The notes: generated by a model not told the origin, from the sequence alone. Numbered from the stretch's first letter, positions 53,959 through 63,002 are shown. The stretch: DNA of 64,000 bases from Thermococcus thermotolerans (GCF_024707485.1 NZ_CP102602.1:1054001-1118000), one strand, 5' to 3'. Translations and numbers: made by a program.

Positions 53959-55299
53959 TCACGTCCGCAGCTTCGCCAGGGCATTCTCGGCCGCCTGAAG
54001 TATTGGGTAGGCCACAGGAGACGCCGTAAGGAGCGGATGGGTTGCTATTTGGAGAGTGTAGAGCTCACTCGCGGTGAGACGCTTCTGTATCGCCAGCGCG
54101 AGGACGTTTATCATCTCTCCCACGCTCTCCCCGCCGGCCATCTGGGCGCCTAGTATTGCCCCCCTGTCGCGGGAGAATATCAGCTTCGCAGTTATCATGG
54201 ATGTTCCCGGGAAAACCGCGGGATGCTTGTCCGGAGCCTTTCCATAGCCCACTATGACCTCAAAGCCCTCCTTCCTAGCGGCCTCTTCAGTAAGGCCAGC
54301 GGCCGCAAGGGTCAGACCGGCAACATGGGTGGCGTAGACGCCTATCGTTCTCCTGTTCTCCCTCACTATCTGAAGCCTGAAGAGATTCGCTCCGGCTATT
54401 CTGGCCTCAAAGGTTGCCGTTGAAGCCAGCATAAGGGTGTACGGCTTCCCCGTGAAGAAGTCCCTGTGCTCCACACAGTCACCAACCGCAAAGATGTCCG
54501 GGTGGGATGTTCTCATATACTCGTCGGTCCAGATGCCGTAGCGCGTAACCTTGAGACCCGCCTTAACGGCAAGCTCAACGTTCGGCCTGTAGCCGATTGA
54601 GAATATCACAAGATCAGCCGGAAGCTCGGTACCATCAACCAGCCTGACCCCCTCGACCCTTCGCTCACCGGTGAGCCTTTCGATGTGGCCGTAAACAATA
54701 TCAACACCTACCTCACGGAGCCTATTCTCCACCATCTCACTGAACTCTGGGTCAAATGAGTTCCTTAAGAGCCTACTTCTGACGACCAGGGTGACGTTCT
54801 TTCCGAGTTTTCGTATCTCATCCCCCACCTCAAGGGCTATGAACCCGCCGCCGATTATAACGACGTTTTCTGCCTCCTTCACCCGCTCCTTAAGCTCCTT
54901 CAGGTATTCGTAGTCCTTGGGTATGGTGTACACACCGTCGAGATCAAATCCCGGAACCTCCGGAAGAACGGGTCTGGAGCCGGTAGCTATGACGAGCTTC
55001 TCCCATCGAACCTCCTCTCCCCCTCTAGTCCTTACGAGCTTGGCCTTGGGATCGATGTGGGTCACCTCATCCACAAGAACATCTATTCCTGCTGGCTTGA
55101 AGAACATGTCGAGGGGGATGAGGTCTTCATCGATGCTCTTGAGCGTTCCAAAGACGTACGGAATGCCGCATGAGATTATCCCAACGTCCTCCTTTTTGAT
55201 TACCAAGACGCTCTTGTCGGGATAGAACCGCCTCGCGGCGAGGGCCGTGGTTATGCCGCCGGCACTCGCGCCGACAACTACAACATCGTACTTCATCAT
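53959..55299 (-). CDS. NAD(P)H/CoA-disulfide reductase family flavoprotein
   Basis: A 446-residue FAD protein. The N-terminal dinucleotide motif VVVGASAGG, the active-site Cys C44 in GIISCGIPY, and the NAD-binding GGGFIALEVG near 155 place it in the CoA-disulfide reductase/NADH oxidase group; in Thermococcales such enzymes include the NAD(P)H:sulfur oxidoreductase. FAD contact GDCVEH follows near 280. The ATG at 55299 has GGTGAT before it; 55296 is also possible. It would move electrons from NAD(P)H to sulfur, CoA disulfide or oxygen. Confidence 0.92.
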   Translation of the reverse strand: MMKYDVVVVGASAGGITTALAARRFYPDKSVLVIKKEDVGIISCGIPYVFGTLKSIDEDLIPLDMFFKPAGIDVLVDEVTHIDPKAKLVRTRGGEEVRWEKLVIATGSRPVLPEVPGFDLDGVYTIPKDYEYLKELKERVKEAENVVIIGGGFIALEVGDEIRKLGKNVTLVVRSRLLRNSFDPEFSEMVENRLREVGVDIVYGHIERLTGERRVEGVRLVDGTELPADLVIFSIGYRPNVELAVKAGLKVTRYGIWTDEYMRTSHPDIFAVGDCVEHRDFFTGKPYTLMLASTATFEARIAGANLFRLQIVRENRRTIGVYATHVAGLTLAAAGLTEEAARKEGFEVIVGYGKAPDKHPAVFPGTSMITAKLIFSRDRGAILGAQMAGGESVGEMINVLALAIQKRLTASELYTLQIATHPLLTASPVAYPILQAAENALAKLRT

Positions 55300-55403
55300 T
55301 TCGAAATCACCACTAATATCTCCACCCAAAGGTTTTAAACAGTTTCTTTATCAAATCCACCTGGATGTAAACAGTATCCACAAACAAAAGGAGAGAAGAA
55401 GGA

Positions 55404-56207
55404 TCACTCCCCGGTCGCGCCCTTCAGGGCATCCTTGCAGGCGCAGTGGCGCTCCTTTGGAATGTACTTAATGGACTTCATCAGGAGGTACTTGATCTCC
55501 TCGCTCTTTTTGGCCATCAGCTCAACGACCTCGGTGTGGGTGAGCTTCTCCCTGCTTATCCCCGCGGCGAAGTTGGTAACTATGGCCACGCTGGCGTAGC
55601 ACATCTCAAGCTCCCTAGCCAGAGCTGCCTCCGGGCACTGGGTCATTCCGACGACATCGGCACCCAGTATCCTGAGAGCCCTTATCTCTGCCCTTGTCTC
55701 GAACCTCGGGCCCTCCATGCAGGCGTAGGTTCCCGTTGGGTGGTATTCAAACCCAAGCTCCCTCGCGGCCGTTATCAGTGCCTTTCTCAGCTCCGGGCAG
55801 TAGGGGTCGGTGAAGTCAACGTGAGCCACAAACTTTCTGTCGTGAGGACTCTCATCACCATCGTAGAAGGTGTAGTGCCTCGTCTTGGTGAAGTCAATAA
55901 GCTGGTCGAGGATAACGAAGTCGCCCGGCTTCATTGCCTCGTTGAGCGAGCCTACTGCCGAAGTTGAGAGAATCCTCTCGACACCGAGTTCATACAGCGC
56001 CCATATGTTGGCGCGATAGTTTATCTTGTGGGGGGGAACGCTGTGCCCCTCGCCGTGTCTGGCCAGGAACGCTATTTCCTCGCCACCGTATTCGCCTATC
56101 TTCACCCTGACCTTTCCGTAAGGGGTGCTTACGAACTCCTCCCTGACGTTCTGCAACAGCTTCGGGTCGTAGACTCCGGAACCTCCAATAATTGCTATCC
56201 TCGGCAT
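55404..56207 (-). CDS. mtnP: 5'-methylthioadenosine phosphorylase
   Basis: A 267-residue nucleoside phosphorylase of the MTAP/PNP family. Markers are the start MPRIAIIGGSGVYDP, RHGEGHSVPPHKINYRAN, STSAVGSLNE and the base site ACMEGPRFETRAEIR. It cleaves methylthioadenosine from polyamine synthesis. The C-terminal CAC motif (HCACKD) resembles the CXC disulfide of the Pyrococcus and Sulfolobus enzymes, thought to add heat stability. Own promoter likely; no partner gene adjacent. Confidence 0.95.
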   Translation of the reverse strand: MPRIAIIGGSGVYDPKLLQNVREEFVSTPYGKVRVKIGEYGGEEIAFLARHGEGHSVPPHKINYRANIWALYELGVERILSTSAVGSLNEAMKPGDFVILDQLIDFTKTRHYTFYDGDESPHDRKFVAHVDFTDPYCPELRKALITAARELGFEYHPTGTYACMEGPRFETRAEIRALRILGADVVGMTQCPEAALARELEMCYASVAIVTNFAAGISREKLTHTEVVELMAKKSEEIKYLLMKSIKYIPKERHCACKDALKGATGE

Positions 56208-56248
56208 GGTATCACCTGAAAATGAGAAAAGGGGGAGGGCTTAAAACG

Positions 56249-57550
56249 TTAGTGCTTTTCCCATAGAACCTTCTGGTGTTTTGCCTTCTCTTCGATGTCC
56301 TCGCTGACCTCTCCCTCAGCCTGCAGTTCCAGTATCTTCGTGAGGATCTCGCTGAGCAACCACGAACCCCACTTGGGGTCTTTAACCTCAAGGGCGGCAT
56401 CTATGGCTCCATCGATGTCCCCTGATTTCAGTCTGGAGACGGCTATGCTACCAAAGGCGAGAGAGCGGAGGTAGTTGCCACGGACAAGCCCGGCAAACCT
56501 GAGAGCCTCATCGAACTCACCGAGCTTCGAGAGGTACGTGACCACCTTAACCCTGATTGTATCCTCCCGGGTGTGCTCCCCTATGGTTCTGACCAGGGGC
56601 AGGTATTTGGCATTGACCCCTTTCGAGAGCAGCTGATCCATTATAACCCCGGCTATCCTTTCGAACTCTTCACCTTCCAGATACCCCAGGAGAGTCAGTA
56701 AAACTTCCTCCTTATCGACTGAAGTTTTAACGATGCCTTCCAGGATGGAGAGCCTCTCGTCAGGATACATCCGTTCAAGGATCTTCATGACAAAATCCAG
56801 CTCTCCCTGACTGCCGAGGCCAATTAGGAGGGACTTCAACACATCAAATCCAGTGTCTGATGACATTCCCAGCGCGATGTCCACGAACTTTTCGTACGTG
56901 GCCGTTGGGACGTCTGAGTTCTTTAGGTGGACAGCAACCTCCTTCATGGCCTCTCCGAGCCAGTACTCGCTCTTAAGTTCCGAGAGAACCCTGATAGCAC
57001 TTCCGAACTCCTCACGTTTCAGATGCTCTTTTATCGCCTCTATGGCCGCTATGGAATGCCAGGGTTCGTCGTCTATCTGCTCTATGATGAGCCTTGCCCT
57101 GCGCATATTGCCCTTCTTGAGGTAGACCCTGAGTATCTTCAGGAACAGGTCGTTTCGCTTTACGGAGTCCTTGACGTCGGTGGCATAGAAGAGGGCATCG
57201 TCGGGCATGTCCAGTTCCAGAAGGCGAATGACCAGCTCTTCAAGGAGGTCATCCTTCAGGGGTTCGGGAAAGCTCAGGATAGACTCATAAGCCTGATGGA
57301 AAACCTTCTGGGAAGTCCTTGCGTCAACCCTCTTAAGGTACGTCCCTATCTCCACGAGGGCTTTGACCAGAAGAACGGGGTTCTCGATTGATGCGGCGGC
57401 GTTGAAGGCATATTTAAAAGCAGTTTTATACTCCGGCTTTTTGGCGCGGTACATGTAGTAACCAATTTTAGCGTACGTGACTGCCCGGAGGTACTTGTCC
57501 CGTATATCAGAAGCTAACCGGAGGGCCTCGCGATAAACGTCCAATGGCAT
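56249..57550 (-). CDS. Alpha-helical repeat protein (TPR/HEAT-like)
   Basis: A 433-residue protein made nearly wholly of 30-40-residue helical hairpins, e.g. RDKYLRAVTYAKIGYYMYRA, DPVLLVKALVEIGTYLK-like repeats and NYLRSLAFGSIAVSRLKSGD. The pattern is that of a TPR- or HEAT-like solenoid, so it is probably a scaffold binding another protein. Repeats at both ends (KYLRAVTYAKIG and NYLRSLAFGSIA) resemble one another. The ATG at 57550 follows GGGTGA. No partner is obvious from neighbours. Confidence 0.8.
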   Translation of the reverse strand: MPLDVYREALRLASDIRDKYLRAVTYAKIGYYMYRAKKPEYKTAFKYAFNAAASIENPVLLVKALVEIGTYLKRVDARTSQKVFHQAYESILSFPEPLKDDLLEELVIRLLELDMPDDALFYATDVKDSVKRNDLFLKILRVYLKKGNMRRARLIIEQIDDEPWHSIAAIEAIKEHLKREEFGSAIRVLSELKSEYWLGEAMKEVAVHLKNSDVPTATYEKFVDIALGMSSDTGFDVLKSLLIGLGSQGELDFVMKILERMYPDERLSILEGIVKTSVDKEEVLLTLLGYLEGEEFERIAGVIMDQLLSKGVNAKYLPLVRTIGEHTREDTIRVKVVTYLSKLGEFDEALRFAGLVRGNYLRSLAFGSIAVSRLKSGDIDGAIDAALEVKDPKWGSWLLSEILTKILELQAEGEVSEDIEEKAKHQKVLWEKH

Positions 57551-57641
57551 TATTTTCACCCAGAAAATTTACGATGTGATGGTATTTAATCGTTTCCGGT
57601 AGTCAGAACAGAACATGGAAGATCAGTCAAAAAACGAAAGT

Positions 57642-57851
57642 TCAGCCAAGCTCGTCGTAAACAACTCCAACGACTTCTCCGTCATCGAGAGAGACAAAGC
57701 TTACCTTGGTCTTTTTGCCGCTCTTGGGATCTACAACAACGAAATCCGGCTTGGAAAGGTATCTGCTCGATGGTATCCGCCAGACATCGCCGTAATGGGC
57801 CCTAAGCTCCTTCAAAAATCTTTCCGCATCACGTCTGATAACGGTTGTCAT
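57642..57851 (-). CDS. Small hypothetical protein
   Basis: A 69-residue protein that starts MTTVIRRDAERFLKEL with an amphipathic helix and continues in beta-strand-like segments (PDFVVVDPKSGKKTKVSFVSL). A TATA-like TTTTATATTTT (minus strand, 57880-57890) and GGTGAT precede the ATG at 57851, so it is very probably a real gene. A plus-strand frame over the same bases is rejected. Not recognised. Confidence 0.7.
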   Translation of the reverse strand: MTTVIRRDAERFLKELRAHYGDVWRIPSSRYLSKPDFVVVDPKSGKKTKVSFVSLDDGEVVGVVYDELG

Positions 57852-57879
57852 CGGTATCACCACTTATATCTACTACTTC

Positions 57880-57890
57880 AAAATATAAAA
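57880..57890 (-). promoter_or_regulatory. TATA box of the small hypothetical gene
   Basis: Minus-strand TTTTATATTTT predicts a transcription start near 57859, about eight bases before the ATG at 57851. Confidence 0.5.
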
Positions 57891-57933
57891 AGCTTTCCCA
57901 TAGACATTCGTTAAAGATAATATCGACAATTGA

Positions 57934-58788
57934 CTAAAATTTTGACCGCATGCAAACCATCGCTCCCCGGGGAACGCCCAGCTCCCTGGAAATCGGCGGA
58001 CATTTTGCCCTGAGGAGGAAAAATATCCTACCGTCACCGAGGTCACTTAGGGTCTCAAAATTCGCCTGTCCCTTTGCAATTATTACATCGGCCCTCTCAA
58101 AGAGCCGCAGAAATTCCGGTGATGCATACTCCAGAGGCGTTCCGGGAAGCCTTGAACCCGTAGAAATGACCCTCGCAATCTTATCAAATCCGGCCTCACG
58201 AAGATCTTCAACCGTTGCGTCGTTGATTATCGGCCCTTCCTTGGCGGCCACGTACACCTCAAGAGCCGGAAACTCCCTGCGTATAAGCTCTATGAATATC
58301 CTGTCAAAGTATATCTCACCGCAGTTGTCCACCAGGTAGAGGAGCGTTTTCGCCCGCTCAAGCTCCATCAGGAGCTCATCGCTCTGGTCAATGTAAAGCC
58401 TCCGGGAAACAAGATCGAGGAGGTCGTTTCCAATCTTCTTTGGATCATAACCAACGGCAAAGTCTATGGTGTTCCCCGCGATGGCAAGCTTCAGGGCTCG
58501 TTTTATGTCATCAACCCCACGCACCTCCGCCGCCACGCTCCTTGCAAGCCCTGTGGAGATTCTCTTATACTCCCTGAACGGATCATCGTCTCCCAGAAAA
58601 TCGTAGAGCTCAAGGAACAGCCTGCCCCCGTCCGTGGCCGGAACCGAATCCTCTCTGAAGAACTCTACCAGCCTGTTTGCGAGAAATAACATAGCTCTCT
58701 TGCGCATCTCCACGTCTTCTGTGCTCATCTCGGTTATTTTCTGAGCCTGAGCGACCGTGCACGCGATACATTCGTAGTGAATCTTCAT
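57934..58788 (-). CDS. DUF89 (ARMT1-like) metal-dependent phosphatase
   Basis: A 284-residue DUF89 protein. An N-terminal helical part with CIACTVAQA is followed by a Rossmann-like core whose metal-binding motifs are YLVDNCGEIYFDR near 152, KEGPIINDATVEDL near 188 and IIAKGQANFETLSD near 240. Family members are metal-dependent phosphatases that hydrolyse sugar phosphates and damaged metabolites. Own gene, no clear operon. Confidence 0.9.
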   Translation of the reverse strand: MKIHYECIACTVAQAQKITEMSTEDVEMRKRAMLFLANRLVEFFREDSVPATDGGRLFLELYDFLGDDDPFREYKRISTGLARSVAAEVRGVDDIKRALKLAIAGNTIDFAVGYDPKKIGNDLLDLVSRRLYIDQSDELLMELERAKTLLYLVDNCGEIYFDRIFIELIRREFPALEVYVAAKEGPIINDATVEDLREAGFDKIARVISTGSRLPGTPLEYASPEFLRLFERADVIIAKGQANFETLSDLGDGRIFFLLRAKCPPISRELGVPRGAMVCMRSKF

Positions 58789-58826
58789 CCGGCCACCAAG
58801 GAAAGATGGAAAAGGCCCTTAATAAA

Positions 58827-58934
58827 TCAAGCCCTAAGCTTCTCGACGTATTCGAGCTCCTCGGGGATTGGGTTTCTCTTTCTCAGCATCTCCCTCACGA
58901 CTAGGTAGCCGTAAAGCGCAGTCATCCACTCCAT
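58827..58934 (-). CDS. Small protein of 35 residues
   Basis: An ATG at 58934 behind GGGGTGAGAG opens MEWMTALYGYLVVREMLRK and ends EKLRA. It is a single amphipathic helix with a short acidic and basic tail. A TATA-like element (TTTTAAG, minus strand, about 58985) lies at a good distance. Start signal and codon use support a real gene. Confidence 0.6.
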   Translation of the reverse strand: MEWMTALYGYLVVREMLRKRNPIPEELEYVEKLRA

Positions 58935-59203
58935 TTCTCTCACCCCTTTTAACTTCTTCCAGCGTGTCCAGCCCGATCTTGGGCTTAAAAGCTTTTCTAG
59001 GCCTTAAACCCTCATCTGTGCCCATAAAATATCTACAATCTTCCAAAAAAGCAACAATGAAGATTTTGGATATTGGATGCACAAGAACGAGCAATTTAAA
59101 GACCCAAAAGGGCCCTTCTTTTACCAAAAGAATACATTTGAGCAGGATACGGAAACCCAACCGTTTATAAACTTTGGAGACTCCATCACTACGGTGGGAG
59201 AAA
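58935..59203. other. Intergenic region before srp54
   Basis: Contains promoters for the 35-residue gene (minus strand) and srp54 (TTTATAAACT near 59164, plus strand). The palindrome AAGGGCCCTT is at 59108-59117. No gene seen. Confidence 0.5.
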
Positions 59204-60550
59204 ATGGCCTTAGAGAAGCTAGGGAAGGCACTCAACAATGCCCTCAGGAAGCTCGCCCGTTCCGGCACAGTTGACGAGGCCCTCATAAAGGAGGTCGTGA
59301 GGGACATACAGAGGGCGCTCATCCAGGCGGACGTTAACGTTAGGCTGGTCCTCCAGTTAACGAAGACGATAGAGAAGAGGGCGCTTGAAGAGAAGCCCCC
59401 AGCGGGAGCATCAAAGAAGGAGCACATAATCCAGATAGTCTATGAGGAGCTCACAAAGTTCCTCGGAAAGGAGGCCAAGCCCCTCGAAATAAAGGATAAG
59501 CCAACTGTTCTGCTCACCGTTGGTATCCAGGGATCAGGTAAGACTACGAGCGTGGCGAAGCTGGCGAGACATCTCCAGAAGAGGGGCTACAAAGTAGGCC
59601 TTGTCTGTTCGGACACCTGGCGTCCCGGTGCCTACTACCAGCTCAAACAGCTCGTTGAACCCTTTGGGATAGAGGTCTTTGGCGATCCCGAGGAAAAAGA
59701 CGCCGTGAAGCTTGCCCGCGAGGGCGTTGAGTACTTCAAAGGCAAGGGTGTGGACGTCATAATAGTGGACTCGGCCGGAAGACACAAAGAGGAAACCGGC
59801 CTCATCGAGGAGATGAAGCAGATAAGCGAGGCAATAAAGCCCCATGAGGTGATTCTGGTCATTGATGGAACCATTGGCCAGCAGGCCTACAACCAGGCGC
59901 TTGCGTTCAAAGAGGCAACGCCGATAGGTTCAATAATAGTCACCAAACTCGACGGTTCCGCCAAAGGTGGTGGGGCACTCTCTGCCGTTGCCGCTACCGG
60001 AGCGCCCATAAAGTTCATAGGCGTCGGGGAGAGGATAGACGACCTCGAACCCTTCGACCCCAAACGCTTTGTTTCCAGGCTTCTTGGAATGGGGGACATA
60101 GAAGGGCTACTCCAGAAGCTTGAGGAGCTCCAGAAGGCCCAGGAGTTCAAAGAGGAGGACCTTGAGAAGTTCCTCAAGGGCAAGTTCAACCTCAAGGACA
60201 TGTACGCCCAGCTTGAGGCGATGCAGAAAATGGGGCCGCTAAAGCAGATACTCCAGATGATTCCGGGGCTCGGATACTCCCTGCCCGAGGATGCCGTCAG
60301 GGTCGGGGAGGAAAAGCTGAAGAGGTACAGGATAATAATGGACTCAATGACGGAGGAAGAGCTCGAACACCCGGAGATAATCAACTATTCGAGGATAAAG
60401 AGAATCGCCAGAGGTTCCGGAACCAGCACCCAGGAGGTCAGGGAACTGCTCCATCAGTACAACCAGATGAAAAAGATGTTCAAGAGCATGGACAAGAGAA
60501 AGCTTTCTAAGATGGCAAGGAAATTTAACTTTGGGGGGTTTGGGATATGA
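59204..60550 (+). CDS. srp54: Signal recognition particle protein SRP54
   Basis: A 448-residue SRP GTPase that binds 7S RNA and signal sequences. The N domain ([18 protein letters not shown]) is followed by the G domain with the P-loop QGSGKTT at about 109-115, [14 protein letters not shown] and [10 protein letters not shown], then the Met-rich M domain ([23 protein letters not shown]). The ATG at 59204 follows GGTGGGAG; an upstream in-frame ATG at 59174 is poorly placed. It is the first gene of a three-gene operon. Confidence 0.97.
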   Translation: MALEKLGKALNNALRKLARSGTVDEALIKEVVRDIQRALIQADVNVRLVLQLTKTIEKRALEEKPPAGASKKEHIIQIVYEELTKFLGKEAKPLEIKDKPTVLLTVGIQGSGKTTSVAKLARHLQKRGYKVGLVCSDTWRPGAYYQLKQLVEPFGIEVFGDPEEKDAVKLAREGVEYFKGKGVDVIIVDSAGRHKEETGLIEEMKQISEAIKPHEVILVIDGTIGQQAYNQALAFKEATPIGSIIVTKLDGSAKGGGALSAVAATGAPIKFIGVGERIDDLEPFDPKRFVSRLLGMGDIEGLLQKLEELQKAQEFKEEDLEKFLKGKFNLKDMYAQLEAMQKMGPLKQILQMIPGLGYSLPEDAVRVGEEKLKRYRIIMDSMTEEELEHPEIINYSRIKRIARGSGTSTQEVRELLHQYNQMKKMFKSMDKRKLSKMARKFNFGGFGI

Positions 60551-60786
60551 TCGAGGCCTTTGTGCTGGTTGTTGTTAAGCCCGGAACCGAGGAGAAAGTA
60601 TACAACGCCCTCTCAAAGGAGGAGCGGATAAAGGAGATATACCGCGTCTATGGAGAGTACGACATCATAATCCGGGTGGAGGTTGAGAACATCCATGAGC
60701 TTGACAGGTTCCATGATGAGGTGCTGAGGAAAGTGAAAAACATAGAGATGACGGAAACGCTGATAGCCAGCTCGTACAGGGGGTGA
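60547..60786 (+). CDS. Stand-alone Lrp/AsnC ligand-binding (RAM) domain protein
   Basis: A 79-residue protein that is only the effector half of Lrp regulators ([19 protein letters not shown], then [21 protein letters not shown] and [10 protein letters not shown]); it has no helix-turn-helix. Such proteins form oligomers and bind amino acids. It overlaps the srp54 stop as ATGA, so it is co-translated with SRP54. Its target is unknown. Confidence 0.9.
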   Translation: MIEAFVLVVVKPGTEEKVYNALSKEERIKEIYRVYGEYDIIIRVEVENIHELDRFHDEVLRKVKNIEMTETLIASSYRG

Positions 60787-60790
60787 AGTC

Positions 60791-61291
60791 TTGGAAAAGA
60801 GGTGGGTGGCGACTATCCACCTCGACACCCTCGAAGTCGAGCATGACCCTTCTTTTAAATTTAAGTGCGTCGAAAACTGTGGAAAGTGCTGCTACGAGCT
60901 TGAGATACCGGTTAGAGACGAAGACATAGCGAGGATAGAGGACCTTGGCTACAACGCCTGGGAATTCGTGGACTATGAAAAGATGTTTTACCGGGGCGAT
61001 AAGTTCCTGAGCTATGCACTCAAAAAGCGTCCCTTCGACGGCGGCTGCGTTTTTCTCGACCCCGAAACTATGAGGTGCCAGATATACGGGAAGAGGCCCT
61101 TGGCATGCAGGCTGTATCCCTTCGTCTTCGTGAAGCAGGGAAGAGTTATGGAAGTATACGTCAAAATGGACTCCTTCTGTCCAGGCCTCAATCACCCTGA
61201 AGGAGAACCAATAACCCAGAAGTTCATCCTGAGGGAATACGGCGATGTTGTGGAGGAGTATCGCAGAAAGGTTGTGAAGAGCCAAGAGTGA
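60791..61291 (+). CDS. YkgJ-family cysteine-cluster protein
   Basis: A 166-residue protein with a cluster of Cys: C26, C30, C33 and C34 (FKCVENCGKCCY) and C86, C96, C106 and C130 (DGGCVFLD, RCQIYGKRPLACRLYP, SFCPGL). This is the pattern of the YkgJ (UPF0153) family, thought to bind zinc or an iron-sulfur cluster. It starts at TTG after GGGGTGAAGTC, four bases after the RAM-protein gene, and completes the srp54 operon. Function unknown. Confidence 0.9.
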   Translation: MEKRWVATIHLDTLEVEHDPSFKFKCVENCGKCCYELEIPVRDEDIARIEDLGYNAWEFVDYEKMFYRGDKFLSYALKKRPFDGGCVFLDPETMRCQIYGKRPLACRLYPFVFVKQGRVMEVYVKMDSFCPGLNHPEGEPITQKFILREYGDVVEEYRRKVVKSQE

Positions 61292-61301
61292 CCGAAACAT
61301 A

Positions 61302-61309
61302 TTTATACA
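61302..61309 (+). promoter_or_regulatory. TATA box of the GfcR-like gene
   Basis: TTTATACA predicts a start near 61332 and a 14-base leader with GGAGGTGAG before ATG 61346. Confidence 0.6.
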
Positions 61310-61345
61310 TTTTCTTGTTAATTTTTGGCCACTGGAGGTGAGAGA

Positions 61346-62062
61346 ATGAGTCAGCTAAAGTCGGTCCAGGAAAAGCTCAGACTGGTCAGGGTGCTCCGAC
61401 TGCTCAAGAAGACCTACACCTACGAGGAGCTGTCCAAGATAACCGGCCTTCCCATCACTGTGCTCAACAGGTACGTGAGGGGGAAGGTCCTTCCGAGTGC
61501 CGAGAGAACCAAGGAGCTCCTTGAACTGCTCCTCCCGTACATCAACATAGAGGAGGAAGTTAGAAAAAGGATAAAATTTGACGAGTATGGGTTTTTTGAC
61601 AACATGCCAGTACTCAGCGATACATCCCTTATGAGCCTCATCGCCGAGGAGGTGGCGGGCAGATACATGGACAAGAACGTGGACAAAGTCCTCACCGCCG
61701 CAACCGACGGAATCGCCCTCGGTGTCCACGTGGCCAGGGAACTCAACGTTGACGTTGTATACGCCAAGAAGAAAAAGGAGGTCGGAGTCGAGAAGTTCTA
61801 CGAGGTCAGCTACGTCCCGAGCGCCTCCGGAAGCGTAACAACCCTGTACCTTCCTCAGTGGGCGCTCAGAAAGGGCGAAAACGTCCTCATAGTCGATGAC
61901 GTGATAAGGAGCGGTGAAACCCAGAGGGCTCTCCTTGAGATGTGCAGACAGGCAGGGGCAAAACCCGTGGGCATGTTCTTCCTCATAAGCGTCGGCGATG
62001 TCATCGACCACCTCAAGGAGGAGTACAGCATCCCGGTGGAGAGCCTCATAAGGCTAGAGTGA
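61346..62062 (+). CDS. GfcR-like regulator: helix-turn-helix plus phosphoribosyltransferase domain
   Basis: A 238-residue protein. Residues 1-75 form a helix-turn-helix region (YTYEELSKITGLPITVLNRYVRGKVLP); the rest is a type I phosphoribosyltransferase-like domain with the PRPP loop VLIVDDVIRSGETQRA near 183. Archaeal proteins of this build include GfcR, a sugar-metabolism regulator in haloarchaea, and are often labelled orotate phosphoribosyltransferase-like. It probably senses a nucleotide or PRPP. The ATG follows GGAGGTGAG. The next gene begins six bases after its stop. Confidence 0.88.
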   Translation: MSQLKSVQEKLRLVRVLRLLKKTYTYEELSKITGLPITVLNRYVRGKVLPSAERTKELLELLLPYINIEEEVRKRIKFDEYGFFDNMPVLSDTSLMSLIAEEVAGRYMDKNVDKVLTAATDGIALGVHVARELNVDVVYAKKKKEVGVEKFYEVSYVPSASGSVTTLYLPQWALRKGENVLIVDDVIRSGETQRALLEMCRQAGAKPVGMFFLISVGDVIDHLKEEYSIPVESLIRLE

Positions 62063-62067
62063 TACTG

Positions 62068-62394
62068 ATGAAGGTGCTCATCTACAACGCCGACGGCCTG
62101 ACAATACCGGTGGAGGTTGAACTCGGCCTCCCCTTCAAATTCGTGTGCACCGAAGAGGAGTGCGGCAGGGAGGTAGTCATAGAGGGAGTCGTCAGGCTGG
62201 CCAGCGAGGAAGAGTTTACCGAGACCCTTGAGAGCACCATAGCCGAGAACTCGGACTTCAAAAAGATACGCGAAATAGCCGCCAGAATGCTTGTATTCGA
62301 GGGGAAAGTCAACGGAAAAGAAGTAAAGCTTCCGGTCGAGAGCTTTGATGACTTTGCCAAACGGTTTCTAGAGCAAGTTTTAGTCCTCCGTTAG
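62068..62394 (+). CDS. Small hypothetical protein after the GfcR-like gene
   Basis: A 108-residue protein that opens MKVLIYNADGLTIPVEVELG and has two close Cys (FVCTEEECGREV). The second half is helical with alternating charges (TLESTIAENSDFKKIREIAARM). It is co-transcribed with the GfcR-like regulator (six-base gap) and converges with the Lrp gene with a 15-base overlap. Not recognised. Confidence 0.72.
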   Translation: MKVLIYNADGLTIPVEVELGLPFKFVCTEEECGREVVIEGVVRLASEEEFTETLESTIAENSDFKKIREIAARMLVFEGKVNGKEVKLPVESFDDFAKRFLEQVLVLR

Positions 62395-62832
62395 CTTAAG
62401 CCGCAGGTCTTCCTTAACGACCTGCATTGCCACGCTCGTGTTCGTTTTTTCCACACCCTCCAGCGAGAGAAGCCACTTGACGAAGCGGTTCATATCGGCC
62501 CGGTCCCTGAACTTGGCCACCACAACTATGTCGAACTCCCCGGTGATGTCGTACACCATTACAACCCGGTCGTTGCGGGCTATTTCCCGTTCTATTTCAA
62601 CTATCTTTCTGCCCTGGGCCTTAACCCCTATCACCGTGGTGAGACCAAAGCCAAGCTTCTCATAGTCAAGAATCGGTGCAAATCCCCGGATTACTCCCTC
62701 CTCCTCCAACCTCTTGATGCGGTTGTACACGGTCCCCACGGCGACCTTTAGCTCACGCGCTATCTCGCGATAGGATAGCCTGGCATTCTCCTGAAGCAGA
62801 GAAAGTATCTTAAGATCCAGTTCATCCACCAT
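62380..62832 (-). CDS. Lrp/AsnC family transcriptional regulator
   Basis: A 150-residue regulator with an N-terminal helix-turn-helix (LDLKILSLLQENARLSYREIARELKVAVGTVYNRIKRLEEEGVI, split here for description only into its helices) and a C-terminal RAM effector domain (DITGEFDIVVVAKF). Such proteins bind amino acids and form octamers on DNA. The ATG at 62832 follows GGTGGTGCGG; a longer frame reaches back to 62841. The tRNA-Arg gene lies upstream on the other strand. Confidence 0.92.
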   Translation of the reverse strand: MVDELDLKILSLLQENARLSYREIARELKVAVGTVYNRIKRLEEEGVIRGFAPILDYEKLGFGLTTVIGVKAQGRKIVEIEREIARNDRVVMVYDITGEFDIVVVAKFRDRADMNRFVKWLLSLEGVEKTNTSVAMQVVKEDLRLKLTED

Positions 62833-62861
62833 CCGCACCACCAGTCCTGTTACACCGTAAA

Positions 62862-62870
62862 CTTTAAATA
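62862..62870 (+). promoter_or_regulatory. TATA box for tRNA-Arg(CCU)
   Basis: CTTTAAATA lies 38 bases before the tRNA and predicts a leader of about seven bases. Confidence 0.55.
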
Positions 62871-62899
62871 CCCTTCCCTTGGAGGGAATAGCGGGCAGA

Positions 62900-62977
62900 G
62901 GACCGGTAGCCTAGCTAGGATAGGGCGGCGGCCTCCTAAGCCGCAGGTCCGGGGTTCAAATCCCCGCCGGTCCGCCA
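62900..62977 (+). tRNA. tRNA-Arg, anticodon CCU
   Basis: Acceptor GGACCGG/CCGGTCC, anticodon stem GCGGC/GCCGC with loop CTCCTAA (anticodon CCT in DNA, codon AGG), T arm CGGGG-TTCAAAT-CCCCG. CCA is encoded. A perfect palindrome follows five bases later. Confidence 0.97.
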
Positions 62978-62981
62978 TAGA

Positions 62982-63002
62982 AACTTTTGTCAGACAAAAG
63001 TT
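62982..63002. repeat. Perfect palindrome after tRNA-Arg
   Basis: AACTTTTGTC and GACAAAAGTT surround a single A. A weaker hairpin CCACA/TGTGG follows at 63003-63017. The arms resemble those of the hairpins after tRNA-Leu (12093, 12177). It might be a terminator-like structure, an operator or the trace of a mobile element. Confidence 0.7.

Noticed and set aside
57615-57914. Plus-strand frame of 99 codons
   Set aside because: Overlaps the 69-residue minus-strand gene, which has a promoter and ribosome-binding site; the plus frame has none.
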